Of a stretch of 64,000 bases of DNA, positions 8,171 through 15,439 are shown piece after piece. Made by a program: the position numbers and the translations under genes. Numbering within the stretch: position 1 is the first letter of the stretch; each line of letters starts with the position of its first letter. The stretch covers positions 310,001-374,000 of the forward strand of contig NZ_CP109150.1 of NCBI RefSeq assembly GCF_035920365.1. Direction: 5' to 3'. Origin of the DNA: Micromonospora sp. NBC_01740 (lineage in GTDB: Bacteria > Actinomycetota > Actinomycetes > Mycobacteriales > Micromonosporaceae). The notes below the pieces were generated by a model that had not been told where the DNA came from, made no database searches, and saw nothing but the letters and a program-made list of their open reading frames with translations.

Positions 8171-8641
8171 GTGCCCCACAACCGAATCCGATCGAGGCAC
8201 CAGCCCTTCGAGATCGCCATCATGGCGACCGCCCCCGTGTGCGGCGTCCTCCTGATCGTCCTCGACGTCCGGCCGCAGTCGGTGGAGATGGCCATGCCGG
8301 GGCCCATCCAGGCGGGGTGGGAGTCGGGCCTCATCGTGGCCGGCGTCGCCGGGCTGCTGGGCGTGCTCTGGCCGGGCCGGCTCTCCACCGGCCTCGGGAT
8401 CGAACTCGCGTCGGTGCTCGCGCTGGGCACGATCACCGGCATGTACGCCGTCGCCCTGGCGGTGGTCGCCGGCGCGCAGGGGGTCGCGGCGATGTCGTTC
8501 GTCGTCGCGGTGGCCGTCGGCTCCGGGTGGCGCGCCGTCCAGATCGCGCTCGACCTGCGCCGGCTGGCCCTGGCCGGCCAGGCCACCCAGTTCGCCGGGG
8601 TGGCCGTCGGTGGCACCTTCTCCGCCAGGGGTGGGACGTGA
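8171..8641 (+). CDS. Hypothetical four-helix membrane protein, coupled to the next gene
   Basis: A 156-residue protein with four hydrophobic segments (about residues 18-35, 52-70, 78-103, 105-120) and a short soluble tail. GAGGAG ends 5 bases before the GTG at 8171. The stop overlaps the start of the next gene by four bases (GTGA), so the two are almost surely made together. Size and topology recall phage holin-like or small-channel proteins, but no sequence family is recognised and no endolysin or other phage gene is nearby. Function unknown. Confidence 0.65.
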   Translation: MPHNRIRSRHQPFEIAIMATAPVCGVLLIVLDVRPQSVEMAMPGPIQAGWESGLIVAGVAGLLGVLWPGRLSTGLGIELASVLALGTITGMYAVALAVVAGAQGVAAMSFVVAVAVGSGWRAVQIALDLRRLALAGQATQFAGVAVGGTFSARGGT

Positions 8642-9027
8642 ACGCCACGGCGCCGGCCGCCCCGCACTGGGTGCAGGTCCTGCTCTCCGTCCTCGGCGTG
8701 CTCGGGGGGACCGGCGGCCTCGCCGTCATCGCCACCGTCATCGTGCAGCGGGGCAAGTTCAAGGCGGACGCCGCCGACACCCTCACCGACGCCGCCCTCA
8801 CGCTGGTGCAGCCGCTGCGCACCCGGGTCGCCGAGTTGGAGGAGGCCGCGCTGCTCACCCGGGCGCAGCTCGACTCGGCCCGCGAGCAGGAACGGCAGCT
8901 GCGGGCGACGGTCTGGGACCTGCGCCAGACCCTGGACCGGTGGCGGGAGGCCATCCTGGCCCCGGACGCCACGCTGCGCCGCGTCCGCGCCCTGGTGCGC
9001 GACGGCGAGGACCGCTGGCCACGGTGA
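8638..9027 (+). CDS. Hypothetical single-pass membrane protein with coiled coil
   Basis: A 129-residue protein: one hydrophobic segment near the N-terminus (about residues 12-33, VLLSVLGVLGGTGGLAVIA) followed by a long charged helix. Residues about 58-100 have the heptad pattern of a coiled coil (LRTRVAELEEAALLTRAQLD, then QERQLRATVWDLRQTLDRW). Translation probably restarts at the GTG overlapping the stop of the upstream gene. Short TM-plus-coiled-coil proteins beside a polytopic partner occur in phage lysis cassettes (spanin-like) and in cell-wall complexes; neither is demonstrated here. Function unknown. Confidence 0.65.
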   Translation: MNATAPAAPHWVQVLLSVLGVLGGTGGLAVIATVIVQRGKFKADAADTLTDAALTLVQPLRTRVAELEEAALLTRAQLDSAREQERQLRATVWDLRQTLDRWREAILAPDATLRRVRALVRDGEDRWPR

Positions 9028-9176
9028 CCTGCGGGTCGCGCACGGCGTAATCCCCTCTGCGGGCGCGCGGCGGGCGACACGCCGGGGCCGCGTTTCTCCG
9101 CCTCCGCACGGTGGGTAACCACTGACCGACCCCGCGCGGACGGACCGCTGCCGGGCGCGAACGGACGGTGGTGACG

Positions 9177-10325
9177 ATGACCGGCCAGGTGGCGGAGGCT
9201 CCGAGCGGTACGGCCGAGGGGACCGACCTGCTCACGGTGGGTGTCGAGGAGGAGTTCCTGCTCGTCGACCCGCACACCGGGGCCGCGGTGCCCGCTGTCG
9301 ACCTCGTCATGGAGCAGGTGCCGCCCGAGCTGCGCGGTCAGGTGGAGCTGGAGTTCCAGACCAGCCAGATCGAGATCGGCAGCCCGCCCGGCCTGGAACT
9401 CTCCTCGATCCGGCACTCCCTCGGCGTGCTGCGGGCCGCGCTCGCCGACGCGGCCGAGCGGGCCGGCGTACGGCTGCTCGCCATCGGCACCGGGCCGGTC
9501 GACGGTCCGGTGCCCCCGGTGGTCGACAAGCCCCGCTTCGACCGGATGATCGAGCGGTTCCGCCTGTTGGTTCCCGGCCCCGGCAACAACGGCATGCACG
9601 TGCACGTCGGGGTGCCCGACCCGGAGACCGGCGTGCAGGTGCTCAACCACGTCCGGCCCTGGCTGCCGGTGCTGCACGCGGTCACCACCAACTCCCCCTT
9701 CGCCAGGGGCGAGGACACCGGGTACGCGAGCTGGCGGTCGGTGGAGTGGGAGCGCTGGCCGTCGGTGGCGCCCACCCCGTACCTGGAGTCCCACGAGCAC
9801 TACGAACGGCTGATCCGGCAGTTGATCGCCAGCGGCGTGATGCTCGACGAGGGGATGCTCTACTGGTACGCCCGCCTGTCGGCCAAGTACCCGACGGTGG
9901 AGATCCGCATCGGTGACGTCTGCCCGTCGGTGGACGACGCGGTGCTCGTCGCCGCGCTGGTCCGGGCCATGGTGGCGACCGCGATGGACGACATCGCCGC
10001 CGGGCGGCCGGCCCTGCGCACCGACCACCACCTGCTGGTCGCCGCGCACTGGCGGGCGGCCCACGACGGGTTGGAGGGGGACGGCGTCGACCTGACCGAC
10101 GGCGAGCTGCGGCCGGCCTGGGAGCTGTTCGACCAGCTGATCGAGCGGCTGAGCCCGGCGCTGGAACGGCACGGCGACCTCGACGAGGTGACCGGGCTCG
10201 TCGCCGGGCTGCGCCGCCACGGCAGCGGGGCGGCCCGGCAGCGGGCCGTCTTCGCGCGTACCGGCAGGCTCGTGGACGTGGTGGAGGACGTCGCGCGGCA
10301 GACCCGTGGCGCGGGCCGCTCGTGA
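9177..10325 (+). CDS. YbdK-type carboxylate-amine ligase (GCS2 family)
   Basis: A 382-residue ATP-dependent ligase of the GCS2 family, related to plant-type glutamate-cysteine ligase and annotated as putative glutamate-cysteine ligase 2. Visible features are the opening VGVEEEFLLVDPHTG (metal-binding Glu cluster, about residues 22-36), QIEIGSPP, GNNGMHVHVGVPD (substrate loop), the SPFARGEDTGYASWR segment and TVEIRIGDVCPS. Family members join a carboxylate and an amine through an acyl phosphate, and physiological substrates are mostly unproven. The ATG at 9177 lies 9 bases after GGACGG; GTG codons at 9168 and 9171 are less well placed. The next gene starts 5 bases after the stop. Confidence 0.88.
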   Translation: MTGQVAEAPSGTAEGTDLLTVGVEEEFLLVDPHTGAAVPAVDLVMEQVPPELRGQVELEFQTSQIEIGSPPGLELSSIRHSLGVLRAALADAAERAGVRLLAIGTGPVDGPVPPVVDKPRFDRMIERFRLLVPGPGNNGMHVHVGVPDPETGVQVLNHVRPWLPVLHAVTTNSPFARGEDTGYASWRSVEWERWPSVAPTPYLESHEHYERLIRQLIASGVMLDEGMLYWYARLSAKYPTVEIRIGDVCPSVDDAVLVAALVRAMVATAMDDIAAGRPALRTDHHLLVAAHWRAAHDGLEGDGVDLTDGELRPAWELFDQLIERLSPALERHGDLDEVTGLVAGLRRHGSGAARQRAVFARTGRLVDVVEDVARQTRGAGRS

Positions 10326-10329
10326 CAGG

Positions 10330-11718
10330 ATGGTGAACGTGGCGCAACGGCTGATCGTCATCGGTGGGGACGCCGCGGGAATGGCGGCGGCGTCGCAGGC
10401 TCGACGCCGGCGGGACTGCGGCGACCTGGAGATCGTCGCCTTCGAGCGGGGGCACTTCACGTCGTACTCGGCGTGCGGCATCCCGTACTGGATCAGCGGG
10501 CTGGTGCCCGAACGGGACCAGTTGATCGCCCGCGCCCCCGAGACGTTCCGGGAGAAGTTCGACATCGACGTCCGGCTCCGGCACGAGGTGACCGCCATCG
10601 ACCTCGACCGGCGCGAGGTCACCGCCCGGGACCTCGACGGCGGCGGCGAGGTCCGGGAGCGTTTCGACACCCTGATGTACGCCACCGGGGCCGTGCCCAA
10701 GAAGCCCGACTGGGCGGACACCGACGCCGGCGGGGTCTTCGGGATGCAGACCCTCGACGACGGCGCCGCGCTGCGCGACTGGCTGGACGCCGAGCCCCGG
10801 CCGCGCCGGGCGGTGGTGATCGGCGGCGGCTACATCGGCGTGGAGATGGCCGAGGCGCTGATCCAGCGCGGGCTCGCCGTCACCCTGGTCGAGCAGGCCG
10901 AGCAGCCGATGGCCACCGTGGACCCGGACATGGCCGAGCTGGTCACGGACGCGATGCGGGGCATCGGCGTCACCATCCGCACCGGCCTCGGCGTGACCGG
11001 CCTGGAGGAGACCGACGGCCGGGTGTCCGCGGTGGTCACCGCCGAGGGGCCCATCCCCACCGACGTGGTCGTCCTCGGTCTGGGCGTACGCCCCAACACG
11101 GCGCTCGCGGAGGCCGCCGGCCTGCCGCTGGGCGTCACCGGCGGGATCCGGGTCGACCGCCGGATGCGGGTGCAGGGGGTGCCGGACGTCTGGGCGGCCG
11201 GTGACTGCGTGGAGACCGTGCACCGGGTGACCGGGCTGCCGGTGCACGTGCCACTGGGCACCCACGCCAACAAGCAGGGCCGGGTCGCCGGCATCAACAT
11301 CGGCGGCGGGTACGCCACCTTCGCCGGGGTGATCGGCACCGCCGTCACGAAGGTCTGCGACCTGGAGGTCGGGCGCACCGGGTTGCGCGAGAAGGACGCC
11401 GCGGCGGCGGGGTTCGAGTTCGTCTCGGTGATCGCCGAGTCGACCAACCGCGCCGGCTACTACCCGGGCGCCCGGCCGATGACGGTGAAGCTGATCGCGG
11501 AGAAGCCCAGCGGGCGGCTGCTCGGGGCGCAGATCGTGGGCTGGTCCGAGGCGGCCAAGCGAATCGACACCCTCGCGGTGGCGCTGTGGAACGGCATGAC
11601 GGTGGACGACATGACCGCGCTCGACCTGGGCTACGCCCCGCCGTACGCCCCGGTCTGGGACCCGGTGCTGATCGCCGCCCGCAAGGCCGTCGACGCCCTG
11701 GCTGCCGTCGGCCGCTGA
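10330..11718 (+). CDS. CoA-disulfide-reductase-like FAD/NAD(P)H oxidoreductase
   Basis: A 462-residue pyridine-nucleotide-disulfide oxidoreductase. The FAD-binding dinucleotide fold begins at LIVIGGDAAGMAAA (8-21). SYSACGIPY carries a single redox cysteine, Cys49, in the SxxxCG arrangement of CoA-disulfide reductases and NADH oxidases. The NAD(P)-binding motif VVIGGGYIGVEMAE follows, then DVWAAGDCVE (second FAD contact), and a dimerisation domain with the NRAGYYPGA region. It probably reduces a low-molecular-weight disulfide, persulfide or oxygen with NAD(P)H. Starts at 10330, 10333 and 10339 are all possible. It is 5 bases after the ligase gene, so co-transcription is likely. A strong hairpin follows. 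Confidence 0.88.
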   Translation: MVNVAQRLIVIGGDAAGMAAASQARRRRDCGDLEIVAFERGHFTSYSACGIPYWISGLVPERDQLIARAPETFREKFDIDVRLRHEVTAIDLDRREVTARDLDGGGEVRERFDTLMYATGAVPKKPDWADTDAGGVFGMQTLDDGAALRDWLDAEPRPRRAVVIGGGYIGVEMAEALIQRGLAVTLVEQAEQPMATVDPDMAELVTDAMRGIGVTIRTGLGVTGLEETDGRVSAVVTAEGPIPTDVVVLGLGVRPNTALAEAAGLPLGVTGGIRVDRRMRVQGVPDVWAAGDCVETVHRVTGLPVHVPLGTHANKQGRVAGINIGGGYATFAGVIGTAVTKVCDLEVGRTGLREKDAAAAGFEFVSVIAESTNRAGYYPGARPMTVKLIAEKPSGRLLGAQIVGWSEAAKRIDTLAVALWNGMTVDDMTALDLGYAPPYAPVWDPVLIAARKAVDALAAVGR

Positions 11719-11731
11719 GCGTCAGGTGTGC

Positions 11732-11777
11732 GGAAGGGGCCCTTCCTGTCGCGCAGGCGACAGGAAGGGCCCCTTCC
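11732..11777. terminator. Hairpin terminator, GGAAGGG repeat family copy 1
   Basis: Perfect 21-bp arms (11732-11752 and 11757-11777) with loop GCAG lie 13 bases after the flavoprotein gene. There is no U-run, as is common in GC-rich actinobacteria. The arm sequence GGAAGGGGCCCTTCCTGTCGC is nearly repeated at 63046-63095. Confidence 0.8.
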
Positions 11778-11871
11778 TTGCGTGCGGCTGTCGGGGGTGG
11801 GGGTTAGCGTGTGCCCGCTCGCGCCCCACCGGTCACGCCAGGCCGGTCGCTGACCCCCCTCGGAGGCCCCC

Positions 11872-13290
11872 ATGCCGCAGGAGACGACCTACCTCGAACT
11901 GTCCGAAGCGGATGGTGCGCACAAGTTCTACGAGGTCGTCGTCGACGACGCCGCGTTGACCGTCCGCTACGGCCGGATCGGCGACCAGGGCCAGGTCAAG
12001 ACCACGGCCTACGCCGACAACGCCAAGGCCCGCGCGGCGGCGGCGAAGAAGATCGGCGAGAAGGTCCGCAAGGGGTACGCCCCGGCCGTGCGCGGCGTGC
12101 GGCAGAAGCGCGCCGTCTCCCGGCGGCAGATCGTCAGCACCCGCTCCACCGCCCGTACCGCCCCGGTGCTGTGGCGCTACGACTCCGGCGCCCCCGCCTT
12201 CGGCATCTTCGTCGACGGGCAGAGCTGCATGGTCGGCAACGAGCGCGGGGTCATCACCACGCTCGGCCACGACGCCCGGGTGCTCGACCAGGTCCGCCTC
12301 CCCGACGGGGTGAAGTGCATCGTCGCCGACGACGCCTGGATCTACGCGGGCTGCGACGACGGCAACGTCTACGACCTGTCCGGCAAGGTGCCCCGGGTGG
12401 CCTACGAGATCGCGCCGGAGATCGACATCTACTGGTTGGACATCCACGACGGGGTGCTGGGCGTCTCCGACGCGGGCGGCGGCATCGTCGCCGTCGACCA
12501 CGAGGACGAGTTCCTCTGGCGCCGGCAGGGTCGCGGCCGGTCGGCGTGGATGGTGCGCTGCGATGCCGACGCGCTCTACCACGGCCACTCCCAGGGGGTG
12601 ACCAGCTACGACTGGCGGACGGGCCAGGAGCGGTGGCACACCCGTACCGGATCGGTGCTCTTCGGTTGGCAGGAGCGCGACGCGGTCTTCGCGGGCACCG
12701 GCACCCGGGAGGTGGTGCGGCTGGCGAAGGACGGCCGCGCCGAGCGCACCTACCGCTGTGACGCCCCGGTCTTCTCCTGCGCCACGGCCGAGGGCGGCCG
12801 GTTCGTCTTCGCCGGCGACAGCCAGTCCTCGATCTACTGCTTCGACGCGGCCGGCAACCGGCTGTGGAAGCTCGGCACCGGCTGCGGCTCGGCCTACTCG
12901 ATGCAGTACCACGAGGATCGGCTCTACGTCGTCACCACCAGCGGCCACCTGGCCTGCATCGACGCCAGCGAGCCGGCGATCCGGGCGGCGGAGGCCGGCA
13001 GCGTGCCGGAGGTGGTCGACGTCAAGGCCCCGCCCCGGATGCCGGAGCCGGCGGCCTGGACGACGGTCGAGGTGACCAGCGACGTCGACGGCGGCGTGGT
13101 CGTGCAGTGCGTCGAGGACCGGGGACGGCTGCGGGTGCACGTGGTCTCCCCCGGTTTCCACCGGGACTGGTCCGTGCAGTTCCCGAAGGGCATCCGCGAG
13201 CCGGGCGCGCGCTACCTGGTCACCCAGGTCCGCGAGTCCGGCCGGGGCGGCTTCTACCGCGCCCACGGCGACATCCGCCGGTTGCGCTGA
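11872..13290 (+). CDS. WGR-domain protein with PQQ-like beta-propeller
   Basis: A 472-residue cytoplasmic protein. The N-terminal 75 residues form a WGR domain (LELSEADGAHKFYEVVVDD, then VRYGRIGDQGQVKTTAY), the module that in PARP enzymes and bacterial MolR-like proteins contacts nucleic acid. A basic linker (VRQKRAVSRRQ) leads to a series of beta-propeller blades from about residue 100: LWRYDSGAPAFGIFVDG, IYAGCDDGNVYDLSGK, ERWHTRTGSVLFGWQ, FVFAGDSQSSIYCFDAAGN and LYVVTTSGHLACIDAS. No catalytic centre is seen. A nucleic-acid or protein scaffold or sensor role is an inference. TAGCGT at 11805-11810 may be the -10 box. Confidence 0.8.
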   Translation: MPQETTYLELSEADGAHKFYEVVVDDAALTVRYGRIGDQGQVKTTAYADNAKARAAAAKKIGEKVRKGYAPAVRGVRQKRAVSRRQIVSTRSTARTAPVLWRYDSGAPAFGIFVDGQSCMVGNERGVITTLGHDARVLDQVRLPDGVKCIVADDAWIYAGCDDGNVYDLSGKVPRVAYEIAPEIDIYWLDIHDGVLGVSDAGGGIVAVDHEDEFLWRRQGRGRSAWMVRCDADALYHGHSQGVTSYDWRTGQERWHTRTGSVLFGWQERDAVFAGTGTREVVRLAKDGRAERTYRCDAPVFSCATAEGGRFVFAGDSQSSIYCFDAAGNRLWKLGTGCGSAYSMQYHEDRLYVVTTSGHLACIDASEPAIRAAEAGSVPEVVDVKAPPRMPEPAAWTTVEVTSDVDGGVVVQCVEDRGRLRVHVVSPGFHRDWSVQFPKGIREPGARYLVTQVRESGRGGFYRAHGDIRRLR

Positions 13291-13343
13291 CCGCGCTCCC
13301 TCCCCCGCCCCCTCCCCTCCGCCGCCCGCCCCTTCCCCGACGC

Positions 13344-13404
13344 GGTGATCAAGAGGTTTGCGTCCGGTTCGATCTCCGTTGCGGACCCGAACCTCTTGAT
13401 CACC
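13344..13404. repeat. Long-armed intergenic hairpin 2 (GATCA family)
   Basis: Arms GGTGATCAAGAGGTT (13344-13358) and its exact complement (13390-13404) continue inward as GTCC/GGAC with one mismatch, giving a stem of about 22 bp around a 17-base loop. It lies 53 bases after the WGR gene and 64 bases before the kinase start. The outer arm GGTGATCA is identical to that of hairpin 3 at 60768. Confidence 0.85.
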
Positions 13405-13468
13405 ACCACCGGCGGTGGGCGGGGAATCGGTGGTGCGGGGTGGGCGGGCGCTGGTGAAGGATGGCCGG

Positions 13469-14353
13469 GTGGATTCCGAACTCCTGCTCCCCGACGGGCT
13501 GGGCTGGGTGCGGGGCACGCCGGCCGGGCGGGAGTGGCTGGCGGCGCTGCCGGACAGGCTGGCCGCCTGCACGGCGCGCTGGTCGCTGCGGCTCGGGCCG
13601 CCCTTCCCGTACGCCTTCGCCTCGCTGGCCCTGCCGGCGGAGCTGCCCGACGGCACCCCGGCGGTGCTGAAGCTCCAGTACCCGGACCCCGACAGCGTCC
13701 ACGAGGCGACGGCGCTGGAGCGCTGGGCCGGGGTGGGGGCGGCCCGGTTGCTCGCCCACGACCCGCAGCGGCGGGCGCTGCTGGTCGAGCGGTGCGTGCC
13801 CGGCACGCCGCTGCACGAGTTGCCCGCCGATGCGGCGCTGGACGCGGCGGTGGAGTTGCTGCCCCGGGTCTGGCGCCCGGCCGGTGCGCCGTTCACCCCA
13901 CTCGCCGAGGAGGCAGCCGGCTGGGCGGAACGGTTGCCGGCCAACTGGGAGCGGGCCGGCCGGCCGTACGAGCGGCGGCTGATCGACACGGCGCTCGGGC
14001 TGCTGGCCGACCTCGTCGACAGCCAGGGCGAGCAGGTGCTCGTCAACCAGGACCTGCACGCCGGCAACGTGCTGCGGGCGACCCGGGAGCCGTGGCTGGT
14101 CATCGACCCGAAGCCGCTGACCGGCGAGCGCGAGTTCGGGGTGGTGCCGCTGGTGCGAGGCGCGGAGCTGGGGCACTCGCCGGACGCCGTCCGGCACCGG
14201 CTGGACCGGCTCAGCGCGGAGCTGGGCCTGGACCGGGAGCGGGTGTGGGGCTGGACGATCGGACAGACGCTGGCCTGGAGCTTCGGCGAGGGACAGGTCT
14301 TCCCCAACCAGGTCGAGGTGGTCCGCTGGCTGCTCGCCGCGCCTCCCCGGTGA
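13469..14353 (+). CDS. Aminoglycoside phosphotransferase-family kinase, APH(6)/streptomycin kinase-like
   Basis: A 294-residue small-molecule kinase. The protein-kinase-like fold shows the lysine strand PAVLKLQYPD (about residues 66-75), the catalytic loop NQDLHAGNVLRA (about 194-205, Brenner-type HxDxxxxN written here as D-L-H-A-G-N) and the metal-binding VIDPKPLTGERE (about 213-224). This P-K-P-x-x-G-E pattern fits the APH(6)/streptomycin 6-kinase family, which also includes hydroxyurea kinases. The true substrate may be an endogenous aminocyclitol or metabolite, so resistance should not be assumed. The GTG at 13469 is chosen because GAAGGA lies 7 bases upstream. Confidence 0.8.
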   Translation: MDSELLLPDGLGWVRGTPAGREWLAALPDRLAACTARWSLRLGPPFPYAFASLALPAELPDGTPAVLKLQYPDPDSVHEATALERWAGVGAARLLAHDPQRRALLVERCVPGTPLHELPADAALDAAVELLPRVWRPAGAPFTPLAEEAAGWAERLPANWERAGRPYERRLIDTALGLLADLVDSQGEQVLVNQDLHAGNVLRATREPWLVIDPKPLTGEREFGVVPLVRGAELGHSPDAVRHRLDRLSAELGLDRERVWGWTIGQTLAWSFGEGQVFPNQVEVVRWLLAAPPR

Positions 14354-14377
14354 GACCGACGTCGGCGTGGGCGGCGG

Positions 14378-15187
14378 TCAGGCCGGTTGGCAGGTGGGGC
14401 ACCAGTAGAGGTTGCGGCCGGCCAGTTCGCCCCGGCTGACCGGCGTGGCGCAGACGTGGCAGGGGTCGCCGGGGCGGCGGTAGACGTACACCTCGCCGCC
14501 GTGCCGGTCGACGCGGGCGGGGCGGCCCATCGCCTCGGGCAGGTGCGTATCGCGGACGGTGTCGATGCGGCCGCGCGTGACGGCGAGCCGCATCAGCGCC
14601 ACCAGGTCGGCCCAGAGCGCGTCCCAGCCGGCGCGGGTCAGCCGCCGGCCGGGCAGCGTCGGCGGCAGCCCGGCCCGGAACAGCGCCTCGGTGACGAAGA
14701 TCAGCCCGGTGCCGGCCACCACCGACTGGTCGAGCAGCAGCGCGGCCAGCGGCGTGGGGCTGCGGGAGATCCGGGCGTACGCCCGCTCGGGGTCGGCGTC
14801 GGCGCGCAGCGGGTCGGGGCCGAGCCGGGCCCGCAGCGCCGCGACCTCGGGCGGGGTGAGCAGCTCGCAGGCGGTGGGGCCGCGCAGGTCGAGCCAGTGC
14901 CGGTCGCTGGTCAGCCGCAGCCGCACCTGGCCGACGGGCTCCGGCGGCTCCCCGGCGCCGTCGGCGAACCTGCCGTAGAGCCCGAGGTGCACGTGCAGGG
15001 TCAGCTCCTCGGCGTGGTGGTGCAGCAGGTGCTTGCCGTACGCCTCGGTGCTCTCCAGGGCGGTGCCGGAGAGTCGGGCCGCGCCCTCGGCGAAGCGGCC
15101 CTGCGGGCTGGCGGCGTGCAGCTTGTCCCCGCCGAACAGCTCGGCGTGCCGCGCCGCCAGGCGGTGGATGGTGTGTCCCTCTGGCAC
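14378..15187 (-). CDS. Formamidopyrimidine-DNA glycosylase / endonuclease VIII family (Nei-like)
   Basis: A 269-residue base-excision repair enzyme. Start: the GTG at 15187 makes the mature N-terminus Pro-Glu-Gly-His-Thr, and the family uses this N-terminal proline as the Schiff-base nucleophile and Glu3 as catalyst, so upstream ATG 15196 (which would bury the proline) is rejected. Further hallmarks are the YGKHLL beta-hairpin lysine (about residue 50), the helix-two-turn-helix region with DQSVVAGTGLIFVTEAL, and a C-terminal zinc finger CHVC...CPTC (C-x2-C-x16-C-x2-C). It should excise oxidised bases and nick the AP site. It converges with the kinase gene, 24 bases apart. Confidence 0.9.
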   Translation of the reverse strand: MPEGHTIHRLAARHAELFGGDKLHAASPQGRFAEGAARLSGTALESTEAYGKHLLHHHAEELTLHVHLGLYGRFADGAGEPPEPVGQVRLRLTSDRHWLDLRGPTACELLTPPEVAALRARLGPDPLRADADPERAYARISRSPTPLAALLLDQSVVAGTGLIFVTEALFRAGLPPTLPGRRLTRAGWDALWADLVALMRLAVTRGRIDTVRDTHLPEAMGRPARVDRHGGEVYVYRRPGDPCHVCATPVSRGELAGRNLYWCPTCQPA

Positions 15188-15293
15188 GGGTGCCAAGGAT
15201 AGCCAGCGCGCCGGGGACGAAGGTCGGCGCGGGACCGGGTGGATCCCTGCTGCCGCACGCGTGCAGCGCGCCGGACAGACAGTCGGGCAGATT

Positions 15294-15325
15294 CATTGAC
15301 TTCTATTACGAAGGAATATTAACTG
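15294..15325. promoter_or_regulatory. AT-rich motif upstream of the GH30 gene, shared with the chitinase upstream region
   Basis: CATTGAC (15294-15300), CTATTA (15303-15308) and ATTAACTG (15318-15325) repeat the order and spacing of the motif at 5041-5071, with one base more in the second gap. It lies in the divergent gap between the Nei-like gene (starts 15187) and the GH30 gene (starts 15440), 115 bases before the latter. Confidence 0.5.
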
Positions 15326-15439
15326 GGTCTCACGGAGGTTCGGACAGGTCCGGGCAATCCGTGACATAAACGCGCCCGTTACCGGCCGGTTCGTGCGTTC
15401 GCACATCGCCATCACCGCCGCGCGAGAGGAAGACACCCG

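Noticed and set aside
8433..10721. A 762-codon minus-strand frame opposite the YbdK ligase and neighbouring genes
   Set aside because: No domain, no ribosome binding site, and it covers well-supported genes on the other strand.
13469..14353. Calling the APH-family kinase an antibiotic-resistance gene
   Set aside because: Catalytic motifs fit the family but the substrate cannot be read from sequence, and many actinobacterial members are housekeeping kinases.
15188..15196. ATG 15196 as the start of the Nei-like glycosylase
   Set aside because: It would place three residues before the catalytic N-terminal proline, which must be exposed after removal of the initiator methionine.
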